From NCBI RefSeq assembly GCF_000155955.1, contig NZ_GG697141.2, positions 124,001 through 188,000 on the forward strand: DNA of 64,000 nt, given 5' to 3'. Position 1 is the stretch's first letter, and each line of letters begins with the position of its first letter. Source of the DNA: Mitsuokella multacida DSM 20544. GTDB taxonomy: Bacteria; Bacillota; Negativicutes; Selenomonadales; Selenomonadaceae. Shown in pieces: positions 9,801 to 18,203 of this stretch. The position numbers and the translations under genes were made by a program. The notes under the pieces were generated by a model, which did not search any database, was not told where the DNA came from, and worked only from the letters and a program-made list of their open reading frames with translations.

Positions 9801-11476
9801 CTCGATTAGATAGTGTAGATGGGAACATCGAGACTATTAACACGAATATCTCTGAGTTGCGTCATACAGACACAGAGCTGACGTCAACCATTGTACAGAA
9901 CAAGAAGGACGCCGAGAACTCTGACGCCGCACTTGCTAGTCAAATCGAGCAGACAGCCGATGAAATCAGGACTACAGTCCAAGAGAACAAAGACACAACC
10001 GACAGTGCTATCTCTCAAGTATCACAAAAAGCGGACAACGTAAAAGTTACAATCGAGAATAACCTCAATAACACCGACCCGTCGAAAAGCGTATATAAAT
10101 CTATATCGCAGCTTAAGGTTGATATTAATGGATTGACCACAACTGTACAGAATAATAAGTCTGCAACAGACACTCAGATTTCTCAAATCAAACAGAATGC
10201 AAATTCATTAAGCTCTACTGTGCAAAACTATCATACAGATGCTAACAATCAGATTTCTGGACTGTCATCGCAAATCGAGCAGAACGCAAATAGTATCACG
10301 TCGGTTGTCACAAATCTCTCCGATTCGACCAAAGCAAAGGCAAATTACTCTGCTATTGCTCAGTTAGATAACGATATTGCACTTAGGGTATCTAAAAACG
10401 ATGTTATCAATCAAATCAATATTAGCAAAGAATCTATTCTCATCGACGGCAAAAAGATACATATCACTGGCGATACTCATTTTGACAATAATGTCGTTGT
10501 GCGTGGCATGATAGCCGCAGGAGCCATTACTGCTGATAAACTGAGTGCTAGCACATTAGCATTGAGCAACAATCAGGGTATCAAGGGAGGTAACGTAATA
10601 CTTGATTCCAATGGTATGGCATGTACAGATTCTAGCGGTACAACCATACAGTTTGGACAGGACGGCATGACCTCAAAAGACAAAAACGGGAACAGCTTTG
10701 CAATACTTTCTCAGTGCATGATGGGCGTAGCTAAAAATGGTCAGTATGTGAAATTCTCGAATCCGTGGACGGAAGTCCCTGTTATCATTGTTACGCCACA
10801 GAACATCCAGACAAACAACCCTGCGTACAGCACATCAACGGTAAGATTGCATTGTTATGCCGATGAGGTATCCGTGAATGGATTCAGGATGCGCGCTTAT
10901 AGTGGCATTGCGGATGGTGCTGGTTCAATTGCAAAAAATCAAAGTTGTGGGACAATGACATGGACAATTGGACGTTCGTATGATGCTTGGAATGATTTGA
11001 ATCCAATCTTTGGTAGTAAGAGTATAAACTTCAACGTGTCAATGCCGAGCAATGCAAGTTCGGTTGTATTCCACGGAAGACTACGGACAAATGCTCACTT
11101 TAGAGAACCACAGATGAAGATACCAAGTTCGACAAGATACCAAAGGCTGGAAGTAAAATGTAATGGCACAACTACGTACTCTGACGTTCTGTGGAATAGT
11201 GGAGACGGAGAGGTCGGAATACAAAAGAATACAGATATATACACGTCTATTACAACCAGTAGTATCTCAGTTACAAAGGGAGCTGCACTAAACTGTACGC
11301 TGACAATCGACCCGTGCGTTTTACATCCAGGCGACGGTAACGACTCATTGGATATTGAATTTATACTTGATTCAATTGACTGTAGGATTGATGGTGAACA
11401 GGTACTTGATAACGATGGAACAGGAGCGTTCTTTATTGTGAACAAGAGTAACGGATTGTATACGGTTACAGATTAA
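6869..11476 (+). CDS. Tail-tip host-specificity protein (lambda J-like)
   Basis: 1,535 residues from a TTG behind AAGGAGGTG. A hydrophobic stretch at about 57-92 is followed by the conserved J core (IPIVYGTRQISG near 125; LSKRYGLGRWI near 390). Fibronectin-III-like segments lie at about 650-860, a long Gln/Asn/Ser-rich coiled coil at about 960-1,180 (repeated SQIEQ and QNK motifs, DUF1983-like), then a stalk and receptor-facing C-terminal region. J-type proteins bind the host receptor and join baseplate to fibre. A short FDLQRFG motif near residue 41 resembles an N-terminal motif I remember from Firmicutes phage proteins. The C-terminal third is probably the variable, host-range part. Confidence 0.85.
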   Translation: MDKFDLEFLMDKKTNLQNARNTMSDGHLRYLYEHAMGHTAAFDLQRFGHHHGKSGGKIFASIAGFIVGFTTPWLFGAKAFAAGVMGASLFGSVWSATHQQNVDSNGSADVSRFDRAQETMSSDAQIPIVYGTRQISGNQTFHQTNADANTLHKHVVLCEGGIEGVVSVMASDMIIPTGSQTGNTVFTIMNNKYSDARVRKHGQDFDLWAGDNHHHIHLCTKKEVENSHDTYWEYQVSVSSLISYINQLYAEGWQAFPVASTNNYPGDLWDAEGNVYVETPWSKLFENQDKYNEQNYVTIDAKNSFINFCADTIRGGTNYTFHDCESPSNYNEVGGYPAMAWLDMNFIVSNELNGNPSVTAVVMGKKVYDTRTKTTAYSTNPAMCLRDFMLSKRYGLGRWITADDLDEDSWNRVADYCDEEISFLDASGAIIRAKRFELNMVIDQKNSALDWVQEILANFQGYLTLTNGKFKLHIEQQTDVSYKFNDDNCSDLSVTPLSLNDTPNKYTVKIIDPRNNWSSVACNVEDYADQKERQKIITKEVNLNGTTSQYQALRLARFYRDQNLACPLTLSWKTGINGMHLEPGDVVTISYHKVFTDLPVRITEIKQDDDGKFELTGRQYNDTIYGDALGGGVHWYNYTDTTQTVEKRTPSNPANLKAYTQYRRYEDGTTGYDVICSYELPQRYDVETGLVYYKTNHMTAAQIGTFKEGEIVDSVGLSREWIYAGDSPTKIVISNAKVGDIYEFRVQSRTTDGLISSEANAPTVTIKVTAKETVPSQPYNLTYDFTKAFTFKWSDVPDSDVVYYEVRTDTNVGSINGLLGKTQSTSLDVNIMERNGTVYVYSVNTLKKYSYPAKVTYNYPKPDAPSYIHFTEALRGVNVLVAPFPAHVKSMRLYVEGHNISKVFDLDNASYTFYGEPDIYNFWASYVDLMGEGYTSVKYAYTIKPELNPEWLKDEAISLKKVDKTIQSAVADAQEAIPRLDSVDGNIETINTNISELRHTDTELTSTIVQNKKDAENSDAALASQIEQTADEIRTTVQENKDTTDSAISQVSQKADNVKVTIENNLNNTDPSKSVYKSISQLKVDINGLTTTVQNNKSATDTQISQIKQNANSLSSTVQNYHTDANNQISGLSSQIEQNANSITSVVTNLSDSTKAKANYSAIAQLDNDIALRVSKNDVINQINISKESILIDGKKIHITGDTHFDNNVVVRGMIAAGAITADKLSASTLALSNNQGIKGGNVILDSNGMACTDSSGTTIQFGQDGMTSKDKNGNSFAILSQCMMGVAKNGQYVKFSNPWTEVPVIIVTPQNIQTNNPAYSTSTVRLHCYADEVSVNGFRMRAYSGIADGAGSIAKNQSCGTMTWTIGRSYDAWNDLNPIFGSKSINFNVSMPSNASSVVFHGRLRTNAHFREPQMKIPSSTRYQRLEVKCNGTTTYSDVLWNSGDGEVGIQKNTDIYTSITTSSISVTKGAALNCTLTIDPCVLHPGDGNDSLDIEFILDSIDCRIDGEQVLDNDGTGAFFIVNKSNGLYTVTD

Positions 11477-11493
11477 AGGGAGTGTGATACAAT

Positions 11494-14292
11494 ATGTTAA
11501 ACGCAGGATTTCAATATCTAGAACAACGAGACGCAAATGATACCATCACAAAAAATGGTGTAGTTGGCAAGAATAGCCCCTTTTCTGCGCCGGATAACAG
11601 TGGTATCTATGATGTAATTGCAGAAGATTTACGATGGCTCAAAGAGAATATAGATGATGTGAAAGACACGTCTGACCTAGAAGCCATCAAACAGTCTGTG
11701 ACCGATATGTATAACACCATGAAGAACGATTCTTCGTTTGGTGAAGCAACGGCTAAGGCTCAAGCAGAAGAAGCAAAGAAACAGGCACAGGCGGCGCTAG
11801 AATCTGCAACGAACGCTAAGACATACTATGATGATATTACGACAAAATCTACGGAAGTCAATAATACCATTGCAGAGATTAAGTCCTATATCGAAAAAGC
11901 AGAAGCACTCAATGAGTCCAATAAGACACTTGAACAGTCTATTTCTGATTCTGCCACGGTGGCGACAAATAAAGCTAAGAGCGCGGCCAGCAGTGCTACA
12001 AATGCGGCTACGAGTGAAACCAACGCTAAAGCATCGGAAACCAAAGCTAAGGCAAGTGAGACTAATGCCAAGGTATCCGAGACCAACGCAGCTAAAAGTG
12101 AATCTAATGCAAAGGCTCATATGGACGCTACGGCAACTAGTGAGTCGAATGCGAAAACTAGTGAGACAAACGCAAAAGCATCGCAGGCAGCGAGTAAAAC
12201 GTCGGAAACCAACGCCAAGACCAGTGAGACGAATGCTAAACAGTATTCCATTAATTCTTCCAATAGTGCTGATTTAGCTAAGGCATGGGCAGAGTCCAGT
12301 GATTCTCCTGATTCGGTAAACGATACAGATTCGACAACTGGCAAAACTCAATCGTCTAAGACGTGGGCAATCTATTCAAAAGACCGTGCTATTAGTGCCT
12401 TCACCTCAGAGACTCATGCAAAGACCTCTGAGACCAACGCTAAAACCTCAGAAACAAATGCGGCCAACAGTGCTACCAATTCAGCGTCCAGTGCAACAGC
12501 CAGTGCAAATAGTGCCGAAGAAGCCGCTACTAGTGCTACCAACGCAAAGACAAGTGAGACCAACGCTGCTACGTCTGCATCTAACGCAAAGACCTCAGAG
12601 ACGAACGCTAAGACATCAGAGACTAATGCAAAGGCCAGTGAGACTAATGCGGCAACGAGCGAAGGTAACACGAAGGGGTACATGGAGAAAGCACAGGTTG
12701 CCTATGAGTCCGCAAAAGCAATCCAGTCTGTTGTTGACGTTGCTAAAGCCGATGCGGAGAAGTGTGTTGCTGACGTAGAAGCCGTAAGAGATTCGTTAGC
12801 TAAAATGATGACGTATCAGGGGTCTGTAGATAATTACTCTGATTTGCCGGCAAATCCTCAGGTTGGCTATTCGTATAATGTTAAGAACGCCGACAAAACA
12901 CATGGTGTAAACGCAGGAGATAACCTTGTATGGAATGGTACGGACTGGGACAACCTTGGTGGTACTGTAGATATGAGCCTATTCGCTGAACTTGGTAAGG
13001 ACGTTCGTTTTAATGCTGTCACGGCTACGACTTTCACAGGTGACTTGAAGGGCACAGCAGACAAAGCGACGAACGACAAGAACGGCGCCGATATTGCGGC
13101 AACGTACTTGAAGAAAACAGGAGATACTGCAACAGGTAAGATAACGTTCAATTCAACAGACTTGAACGCGCTCCCCGAAGTCAAAAAAACATCTGATGAC
13201 AATATGAGCGGCATTCGTTTTTCTTCTAAGTCAAAATTCCTCGGCGCCGTCGGCAAGCGTTTGTCGAACGGCGAGGACTTGCTGAACTTGCGAAGCGATA
13301 ATACTACGACAGATATCGTGCTCGACAGCCGGAACTATAATAACTTTGCTCCCACAAATACCGGCTCCGGCGCTTCCGGTACATGGGGTATTAATATCGC
13401 GGGTAATGCCGCGACGGCAACAAAACTCGCCACTGCCCGCACGATTGCCCTCAGTGGCAACGCAAGCGGCTCGGCCACATTTGATGGTAGCGGCAACGCA
13501 ACAATCAACGCGACGGTCAGCGAGAGTGCTCACGCAACGAAGGCGACGCAGGACACGAACGGGCGCGCCTTTACGGATACGAACGCTTATATGCATATCA
13601 GCTATTTAGCGAATGGTACAGACTTTAATGACGTCAAGACGACGGGTATTTACTATTGCACTCAAGATACGTACACTAACCGGCCGCATAATAGTTGGGG
13701 TATCCTCACGGTTTATTCTATCGGCACGGTAAAACAGGAATATAGGCCAGACAATGCGGCAGTCTATTACACGCGCGAATATAATAACTCGAACTGGACA
13801 GCATGGAGCAAAGTCGCCGCTTCTACTGCTGATAATGCAGACACGGTGGATGATTATCATGTTAGCGACATTATAAGCAAGATATATCCGGTTGGTAGCA
13901 TCTACATGAGCATGGTTGCGACGAACCCACATGACTTGTTTGGTGTTGGTACATGGGAACGTATTAGTCAGGGGCGTATGCTTTTGGGTGCAGATGATAG
14001 TGCCTATAAGGCAGGAGCAACTGGCGGCGAGGCTACACATACGCTGACGGTTGATGAGATGCCACGCCATTTTCATAACTATGACTTGTATGTTGGTGAT
14101 TACGGAGTTAGCCAAGGTGATGCTAGACAAGGCAAGTTCTTATCCGCAATCGCCACTGCTCTTACAAATAAATCTTTTCTCTGTGGCGATGGGAAAAGTA
14201 ATGAAAATCACCTTTTGCCTGCTGGTGGTTCCCAGCCACATAACAATATGCCGCCATACATCGTTTGTTATATCTGGCAACGGACAGCTTAA
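11494..14292 (+). CDS. Tail fibre protein with SETNA repeats and tail-collar C-terminus
   Basis: 932 residues. Two blocks (about 165-255 and 305-390) are near-perfect heptad repeats of the type ASETNAK, a trimeric coiled-coil shaft as in lambda Stf-like fibres. A carbohydrate-binding-like insertion follows (about 440-480), then a GDLKGTA/KATKATQ-type knob region. The C-terminus (about 795-932) is a phage tail-collar domain, with YPVGSIYMSM, GTWERISQGRMLLGA, MPRHFHN and a final NNMPPYIVCYIW. The gene follows the J-like gene by 17 bases. Codon and base composition shift to GC-richer between about 13,080 and 13,600, suggesting recombination in the receptor-binding part. Confidence 0.87.
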   Translation: MLNAGFQYLEQRDANDTITKNGVVGKNSPFSAPDNSGIYDVIAEDLRWLKENIDDVKDTSDLEAIKQSVTDMYNTMKNDSSFGEATAKAQAEEAKKQAQAALESATNAKTYYDDITTKSTEVNNTIAEIKSYIEKAEALNESNKTLEQSISDSATVATNKAKSAASSATNAATSETNAKASETKAKASETNAKVSETNAAKSESNAKAHMDATATSESNAKTSETNAKASQAASKTSETNAKTSETNAKQYSINSSNSADLAKAWAESSDSPDSVNDTDSTTGKTQSSKTWAIYSKDRAISAFTSETHAKTSETNAKTSETNAANSATNSASSATASANSAEEAATSATNAKTSETNAATSASNAKTSETNAKTSETNAKASETNAATSEGNTKGYMEKAQVAYESAKAIQSVVDVAKADAEKCVADVEAVRDSLAKMMTYQGSVDNYSDLPANPQVGYSYNVKNADKTHGVNAGDNLVWNGTDWDNLGGTVDMSLFAELGKDVRFNAVTATTFTGDLKGTADKATNDKNGADIAATYLKKTGDTATGKITFNSTDLNALPEVKKTSDDNMSGIRFSSKSKFLGAVGKRLSNGEDLLNLRSDNTTTDIVLDSRNYNNFAPTNTGSGASGTWGINIAGNAATATKLATARTIALSGNASGSATFDGSGNATINATVSESAHATKATQDTNGRAFTDTNAYMHISYLANGTDFNDVKTTGIYYCTQDTYTNRPHNSWGILTVYSIGTVKQEYRPDNAAVYYTREYNNSNWTAWSKVAASTADNADTVDDYHVSDIISKIYPVGSIYMSMVATNPHDLFGVGTWERISQGRMLLGADDSAYKAGATGGEATHTLTVDEMPRHFHNYDLYVGDYGVSQGDARQGKFLSAIATALTNKSFLCGDGKSNENHLLPAGGSQPHNNMPPYIVCYIWQRTA
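11990..12670 (+). repeat. SETNA heptad-repeat coding region
   Basis: Two runs (about 11,990-12,250 and 12,410-12,670) encode repeats of K-[AT]-S-E-T-N-A. Codons vary between copies (AGT/TCA/TCG for Ser, AAC/AAT for Asn), so the protein repeat is conserved more than the DNA. The runs flank a non-repetitive linker encoding an ESSDSPDS segment. Confidence 0.8.
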
Positions 14293-14306
14293 TAGAAAGC
14301 GAGGTA

Positions 14307-14687
14307 ATGCTTACGTTTGACATTAAAGAAAATAAGGTGGTCTATCAGTACGATGCTGAGGGTGTTTTGCTCAAGGCTATTGTGCTGGACGCCACAGACA
14401 GAGCAGAAAATGGCGACTGGATTTATCCAACGAGAACAACTCCGGTTGTCCCGCCGCTTTCCAAGAAGGGATATGAACTCATCTGGAAGAACGGTGCATG
14501 GCAGTATCGTGTGTATGTGCCAAAGCCACTGAAAACCGATGAGCAGATTGCAAAAGAAGAGTATGAATCTATGCAGAACGAGTGCATTAACAATCTCAAC
14601 GTTGCTATGCTGAGAAACGACGATAAAGCCATTGCGTCTGTACGTCAGGACTATGCCGATTTGCAGGAATACTACGGAGAGAATTGA
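14307..14687 (+). CDS. Tail fibre assembly-like protein
   Basis: 126 residues from ATG 14307 with GAGG upstream. Located directly behind the fibre gene. The N-terminal half is beta-rich and ends in a WKNGAWQYRVY-type segment; the C-terminal half is helical (EQIAKEEYESM, QDYADLQEYY). This position and two-part layout resemble fibre assembly chaperones or short fibre-accessory proteins of Firmicutes phages. No catalytic motif is visible, so the role is inferred from context. Confidence 0.5.
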   Translation: MLTFDIKENKVVYQYDAEGVLLKAIVLDATDRAENGDWIYPTRTTPVVPPLSKKGYELIWKNGAWQYRVYVPKPLKTDEQIAKEEYESMQNECINNLNVAMLRNDDKAIASVRQDYADLQEYYGEN

Positions 14688-14712
14688 GTTTTTGAAATGA
14701 GGTGTATATAAA

Positions 14713-14868
14713 ATGGCTAGAAAGAAATTTACATTACCGCCGAGATGCCCGTATTGCGCACATAAACTTCGCGCGGATGGTACATGTCAGAATCCAGAGT
14801 GCATTATCGGGTATGTTCCAGAGAAGACAAAAGATACATCGGACACGTCTAATACGGAAAATAAATGA
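14713..14868 (+). CDS. Small zinc-ribbon protein
   Basis: 51 residues, basic N-terminus, with two Cys pairs (CPYC and CQNPEC) spaced like a zinc ribbon, then an acidic Ser/Thr-rich tail. The stop overlaps the next start (ATGA), coupling it to the lysis genes. The function is not recognisable. Confidence 0.6.
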   Translation: MARKKFTLPPRCPYCAHKLRADGTCQNPECIIGYVPEKTKDTSDTSNTENK

Positions 14869-15110
14869 TGGGACAAGACGATGTTGTGAAGATGCTAGAG
14901 AAGCTCAGTGACATCTCTGAACGTCTAGCAAAAGTCGAAGTAATACTCAATGAACGATCCCGTGCAACCAGTGAGATAGTGGAAACTCTAGAGCAGCACG
15001 AAGAACGCATCCGTGAACTGGAACAATCAGATACCCAAATGTTCACGACGAAGAACCTCTTTGTGTGGGGCGTTGCAACCCTCATTGCAGCTTGGGGGGT
15101 GCTTCATTGA
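14865..15110 (+). CDS. XhlA-like lysis accessory protein
   Basis: 81 residues: an N-terminal amphipathic coiled coil (about 5-55, heptads with KLSDISERLAKVE) and one C-terminal membrane helix (about 64-80, LFVWGVATLIAAWGVL). This matches the layout of hemolysin XhlA-family proteins, which work with a holin and amidase in phage lysis. It overlaps both neighbours by four bases within the lysis cassette. Confidence 0.7.
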   Translation: MMGQDDVVKMLEKLSDISERLAKVEVILNERSRATSEIVETLEQHEERIRELEQSDTQMFTTKNLFVWGVATLIAAWGVLH

Positions 15111-15418
15111 AAGACAAGATATTGCAGTTTGGTAAATGGGCAGAATCTAATCATATGACACTGATATACCTTGCAGGAGCATGGGTATTAGCACTGTTGA
15201 GTCTTTGGAGTCTGTCTATTTTGATGTGCTTCTGGCTCAATGGACTCTTTGGTTATCACTTTGAACTGAATGTGGGTATCAGTGGGATTGCCACGATTGC
15301 CACGGCAGGAGCTACAGTGTATGGCATTGCACGAGCAGCGCAGGCAAAGTACAACACTGACAGTACCGTGAATACACCAATGAGTATCATGCCGTACAAG
15401 GGAGGTAATAGTAAGTGA
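15107..15418 (+). CDS. Holin-like membrane protein
   Basis: 103 residues from the TTG at 15107, which overlaps the previous stop and has GGGGGGTG upstream. Two hydrophobic helices (about 16-45 and 52-75) and a polar C-terminal tail are visible, the general form of small phage holins. It is placed between the XhlA-like protein and the endolysin. The family is not recognised by a specific motif, so the call comes from topology and context. Confidence 0.65.
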   Translation: MKDKILQFGKWAESNHMTLIYLAGAWVLALLSLWSLSILMCFWLNGLFGYHFELNVGISGIATIATAGATVYGIARAAQAKYNTDSTVNTPMSIMPYKGGNSK

Positions 15419-16005
15419 GACAAGTTTCATTGGAAGAAATCAAGGATATGGCAGAGAATTGCCGTGAATCTATCTGGGAACAGGCAAAGGCATACGGTAG
15501 GGAACCTAAGATTTACTTGCACTGGACAGCAGGGCACTATGGTCAATACTATTTGAATGACTACCACATTGCCATTGACTATGACGGCTCCATCTATGTA
15601 GAACACGACCTGGACGAGGTGCTTGCCCATACGTATCGTAGAAATACAGGTGCAGTTGGTATTACACTTGCATGTTGTGTCGGTGCTACATCCGACGATC
15701 TTGGCAGTGAACCACCTACGGCTGAACAGATTGAGGTCATGGCACAGGTCATCACTGTTGTTGCAGATGGACTCTGGCTGACCATTGACAAAGACCATGT
15801 GATGACTCATGGTGAAGCTGCGGATAATGAAGATGGTATCTACCCGCACGATCCGTATGGTCCTAAATCGACATGTGAGAGGTGGGACTTGGAATACCTG
15901 GGAACCAGTGAGTCTCCATCGTTCAATCCGTATGCAACCAATGGCAGCCGTGGTGGTGACGTACTGCGCGGCAAGGCTATCTGGTATCACAATCAGGGGG
16001 TATGA
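15415..16005 (+). CDS. N-acetylmuramoyl-L-alanine amidase endolysin
   Basis: 196 residues from GTG 15415, overlapping the previous stop. It shows the Amidase_2/PGRP zinc site: His in LHWTAGHYG (about 37), a second His in MTHGEAAD (about 131) and acidic/His residues in YPHDPYGPKSTCERWDL. It lacks a signal peptide, so it should depend on the adjacent holin for release, and it has no clear cell-wall-binding repeat. It would cut the amide bond between muramic acid and the stem peptide at lysis. Confidence 0.87.
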   Translation: MRQVSLEEIKDMAENCRESIWEQAKAYGREPKIYLHWTAGHYGQYYLNDYHIAIDYDGSIYVEHDLDEVLAHTYRRNTGAVGITLACCVGATSDDLGSEPPTAEQIEVMAQVITVVADGLWLTIDKDHVMTHGEAADNEDGIYPHDPYGPKSTCERWDLEYLGTSESPSFNPYATNGSRGGDVLRGKAIWYHNQGV

Positions 16006-16565
16006 CTATGGAGAAGGTCAAGGGATTCTTTGTTGACCATTGGAAGCTCATTGTGGCGTTCGTTTTTGTCATTGTCTTATCCTTTGTCTGTGGATGGAAA
16101 GCCTGTGTTCATTTCAACAAGAACGTTGTAGAGGTTCCTGTGACAAAGGTTGAGGTTCGCGAGGTAAAGGTTCCAGTGGAGACACAGGCAAAGACGGAGA
16201 TTCAATACGTCGAAAAGGAGACTCCACAGGATGCCGATGTACAGATCACTAAGCCTGCACCAGAAGTCGTAGTGGACTACAATGGACAGCAGACGAAATT
16301 TGAGACGTTAGACAATGAGACTCAGAAGTTCGACAAGGGAAAGCTACAGGTTGACCAGGCATCCAAGGTAACTCTTGATGTTACACCAATTGTACAGAAA
16401 GAGGTACAGACTGCGGTCGACCAGAACACTAAGGAGATGACCAAGGCGAAAGACAATGAGGTTGCCAAGGTCAAGTCCGAGGAGACCAAGAAGCGGCACA
16501 AGCACGAACTCGGTGCATTCCTTACAGGTGCAGGAGTAGGCGCATTTGGTGTCCTTCTCTTCTAA
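16002..16565 (+). CDS. Spanin-like membrane protein of the lysis cassette
   Basis: 187 residues. One N-terminal membrane helix (about 16-34, LIVAFVFVIVLSFVCGW) is followed by a Val/Glu/Lys-rich extended region, a coiled coil (about 120-165) and a short hydrophobic C-terminal segment (GAGVGAFGVLLF). An inner-membrane-anchored periplasmic rod after the endolysin suits a spanin in a host with an outer membrane, as Negativicutes have. That reading is an inference; no family motif is recognised. Confidence 0.5.
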   Translation: MTMEKVKGFFVDHWKLIVAFVFVIVLSFVCGWKACVHFNKNVVEVPVTKVEVREVKVPVETQAKTEIQYVEKETPQDADVQITKPAPEVVVDYNGQQTKFETLDNETQKFDKGKLQVDQASKVTLDVTPIVQKEVQTAVDQNTKEMTKAKDNEVAKVKSEETKKRHKHELGAFLTGAGVGAFGVLLF

Positions 16566-16573
16566 TATATACA

Positions 16574-16616
16574 GGGAGTTCATCAGTGGAGACGCTGGTG
16601 GCTCCCTCTTTTTTTA
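16574..16616 (+). terminator. Terminator of the lysis operon
   Basis: GGGAG (16574-16578) pairs with CTCCC and CATCAG with CTGGTG across a short loop, followed by CTTTTTTT. It stands just after the last lysis gene. Confidence 0.85.
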
Positions 16617-16636
16617 TTGTATACACAAAATTTCCG

Positions 16637-16665
16637 TTGACAACGATAGTTATACGATGTATACT
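16637..16665 (+). promoter_or_regulatory. Promoter of the small-gene/replication operon
   Basis: TTGACA at 16637-16642 and TATACT at 16660-16665 are separated by 17 bases. The spacer and flanks contain GTATAC palindromes that could bind a repressor. A GGAGGTG ribosome site follows at 16681. This is the only strong promoter seen before the run of genes up to the polymerase. Confidence 0.75.
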
Positions 16666-16695
16666 AGATATTGTCAGACGGGAGGTGATTTGGAA

Positions 16696-16929
16696 ATGCG
16701 CTACTTGAAGTTTGTCGTTGGAAACAATGAAGTCGCAAGGGGTTTCAAGAATAGCGAGAGTACACCTGTGGTCGGAATAATGCATTACGATGGGTATGAC
16801 ATTGAAATATCTGAATGTTCATATAAAGAAAAGTATCGTATCTGGCGCAGGAGGAAGAACTGGTTGTCCGATGTAGTTTCTAAGTTTATCAAGGAGGGTA
16901 AGTATGGGCGTCAAGGAGATTCGACATGA
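16696..16929 (+). CDS. Hypothetical phage protein, 77 aa
   Basis: Starts at ATG 16696, eight bases after GGAGGTG. An open frame reaches back to 16546 but crosses the terminator and promoter. Beta-rich N-terminal half, basic middle (IWRRRKNW) and charged tail. Not recognised. First gene of the early operon; it overlaps the next gene by 26 bases. Confidence 0.65.
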   Translation: MRYLKFVVGNNEVARGFKNSESTPVVGIMHYDGYDIEISECSYKEKYRIWRRRKNWLSDVVSKFIKEGKYGRQGDST

Positions 16930-17152
16930 TGCACTAGAGATACTAGGGCAAATCGATGGGATGCAAATCGTGTTCTGTCTAAGATACCGTATTTGTGATT
17001 CTCCAAATTGGAGATCGTGTAAACAAGAAGAGTGTGAGGAATGTCCATCTTATCTTTCCTCGGATAACGAATGCTTCTTTGATGTACTCAGAGATAAGGC
17101 ATCGGATATTCATAGAGAGACAAGTAGGATGATGATGGAGGGCATGCAATGA
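16904..17152 (+). CDS. Hypothetical Cys-rich protein, 82 aa
   Basis: ATG preceded by AAGGAGG. A cluster of Cys residues (CDSPNWRSCKQEECEECPSY) suggests a small zinc-binding knuckle, followed by a helical tail. Other genes in this operon (20649, 21192, 22163) also encode small Cys-rich modules. Not recognised. Confidence 0.65.
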   Translation: MGVKEIRHDALEILGQIDGMQIVFCLRYRICDSPNWRSCKQEECEECPSYLSSDNECFFDVLRDKASDIHRETSRMMMEGMQ

Positions 17153-17676
17153 CAAATTGGACGATATTCTCGTTACTATCAACTAGATATGGCATTAACC
17201 CAGGAGAAGAGTTCTACGCTATCTCTCCGAAAACTCGCCATAGTGTGCATTGTAAGTTCTCGTCGGATGCTGATAGAATTATCGTTCTGTCAGATGACGA
17301 TGAAAACGATGTAATTTGCGGAATCCTCTATGATAAATATGTTATCAGCCGCAAGAAATTCAAACCAAGACGCGGAGAGAAGTATTACATTGTTGCCGGG
17401 TACAACGCGGAATATTCATACATTGTCATGGAATGGAAAGGTAGCCTAGAGGACTTTGCGAATTACATGTCTGGCAATTGTTTCCCTGCATATGTCGCCA
17501 ATAGCGTCCCTGCCGGTGACATGTATACGTTGCTGCGGAAATGGCAAGATAAACTCTTTGCAGACTCCGATGGAATTCCATATGATGATATTGTAGGTTC
17601 GATAGACCCTATGTATTTAACAAGGGGAAAGAGCATACGAAAGGACATGGATAAACATGAAGCAGAGAATCATTGA
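17149..17676 (+). CDS. Hypothetical phage protein, 175 aa
   Basis: Overlaps the previous stop by ATGA. Mixed alpha/beta, soluble, acidic overall, with Tyr-rich strands (YYIVAGYNAEYSYIV). No motif recognised. Its last 20 bases overlap the following membrane peptide gene in another frame. Confidence 0.65.
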   Translation: MTNWTIFSLLSTRYGINPGEEFYAISPKTRHSVHCKFSSDADRIIVLSDDDENDVICGILYDKYVISRKKFKPRRGEKYYIVAGYNAEYSYIVMEWKGSLEDFANYMSGNCFPAYVANSVPAGDMYTLLRKWQDKLFADSDGIPYDDIVGSIDPMYLTRGKSIRKDMDKHEAENH

Positions 17677-17803
17677 TGGTATTGCAGGAATCATCGGATG
17701 GAGTACTGCATTGTTCATTGTGGCATCCGTTGTATTTGTGTTTGTAGCGATCGCGGCGTTTTACGTTGCCATGTTCATTCGATTGGTGATGATGATGTTA
17801 TGA
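17657..17803 (+). CDS. Small membrane protein, 48 aa
   Basis: Begins MKQRIIDGIAG, then one long hydrophobic helix (about 15-41, rich in Val, Phe, Ala, Ile), ending in Met residues. Begins inside the end of the previous gene and ends in TTATGA, overlapping the next start. One of a series of single-helix peptides in this operon. Confidence 0.6.
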   Translation: MKQRIIDGIAGIIGWSTALFIVASVVFVFVAIAAFYVAMFIRLVMMML

Positions 17804-17901
17804 AAGAGGAAACCATTGCGTTCATGTTCATCATGGGATGCGGCACGGTATTAGCACTGTTTGGTATGTATGTTGCCTATAAAATAGAAATGAGGAATTA
17901 A
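17800..17901 (+). CDS. Small membrane protein, 33 aa
   Basis: ATG overlaps the previous stop. One hydrophobic helix (about 6-26, IAFMFIMGCGTVLALFGMYV) flanked by acidic N- and basic C-terminal residues, so N-out/C-in topology is likely. A longer reading from 17698 would lack membrane character and overlap the previous gene, so the short form is preferred. Confidence 0.55.
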   Translation: MKEETIAFMFIMGCGTVLALFGMYVAYKIEMRN

Positions 17902-17902
17902 C

Positions 17903-18193
17903 ATGAAGACTTTTAGTAAAGATTACTTAGTGAATGAACTTGGACTTCCATATGATTCTGATTGTGTTATCGAGGATACCATAATTGACAAGGAGAGATG
18001 GAGTATCGTACATAGACTCATTTTCAAGGACAATGACAAGGCATATCGCGTGTACTACGAGGAGCCTGCAACGGAAGAACAGGAAATGCAGCCATGGGAA
18101 GACGAGGATGAAATCGAGTGCGAAGAAGTCATCCCCGTAGAGGTCAAGGAAACGGTCTGGGTATCGCCCGATGAACTTCATTGTGCGGGGTGA
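17903..18193 (+). CDS. Hypothetical acidic phage protein, 96 aa
   Basis: ATG behind GAGGAATTAAC. N-terminal half with aromatic strands (WSIVHRLIF, AYRVYYEEP), then a very acidic stretch (about 55-85). Not recognised; the acidity recalls small host-takeover proteins, but nothing specific supports that. Confidence 0.6.
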   Translation: MKTFSKDYLVNELGLPYDSDCVIEDTIIDKERWSIVHRLIFKDNDKAYRVYYEEPATEEQEMQPWEDEDEIECEEVIPVEVKETVWVSPDELHCAG

Positions 18194-18203
18194 GGTGTTG
18201 AAT

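Noticed and set aside
11990-12670. CRISPR-like repeat array
   Set aside because: The repeats are 21-base coding heptads in the tail fibre with variable codons and no spacers; no cas genes are present.
17698-17901. 67-codon frame giving a Cys-rich N-terminus
   Set aside because: Its first half overlaps a better membrane peptide in another frame; only the part from ATG 17800 has a coupled start.
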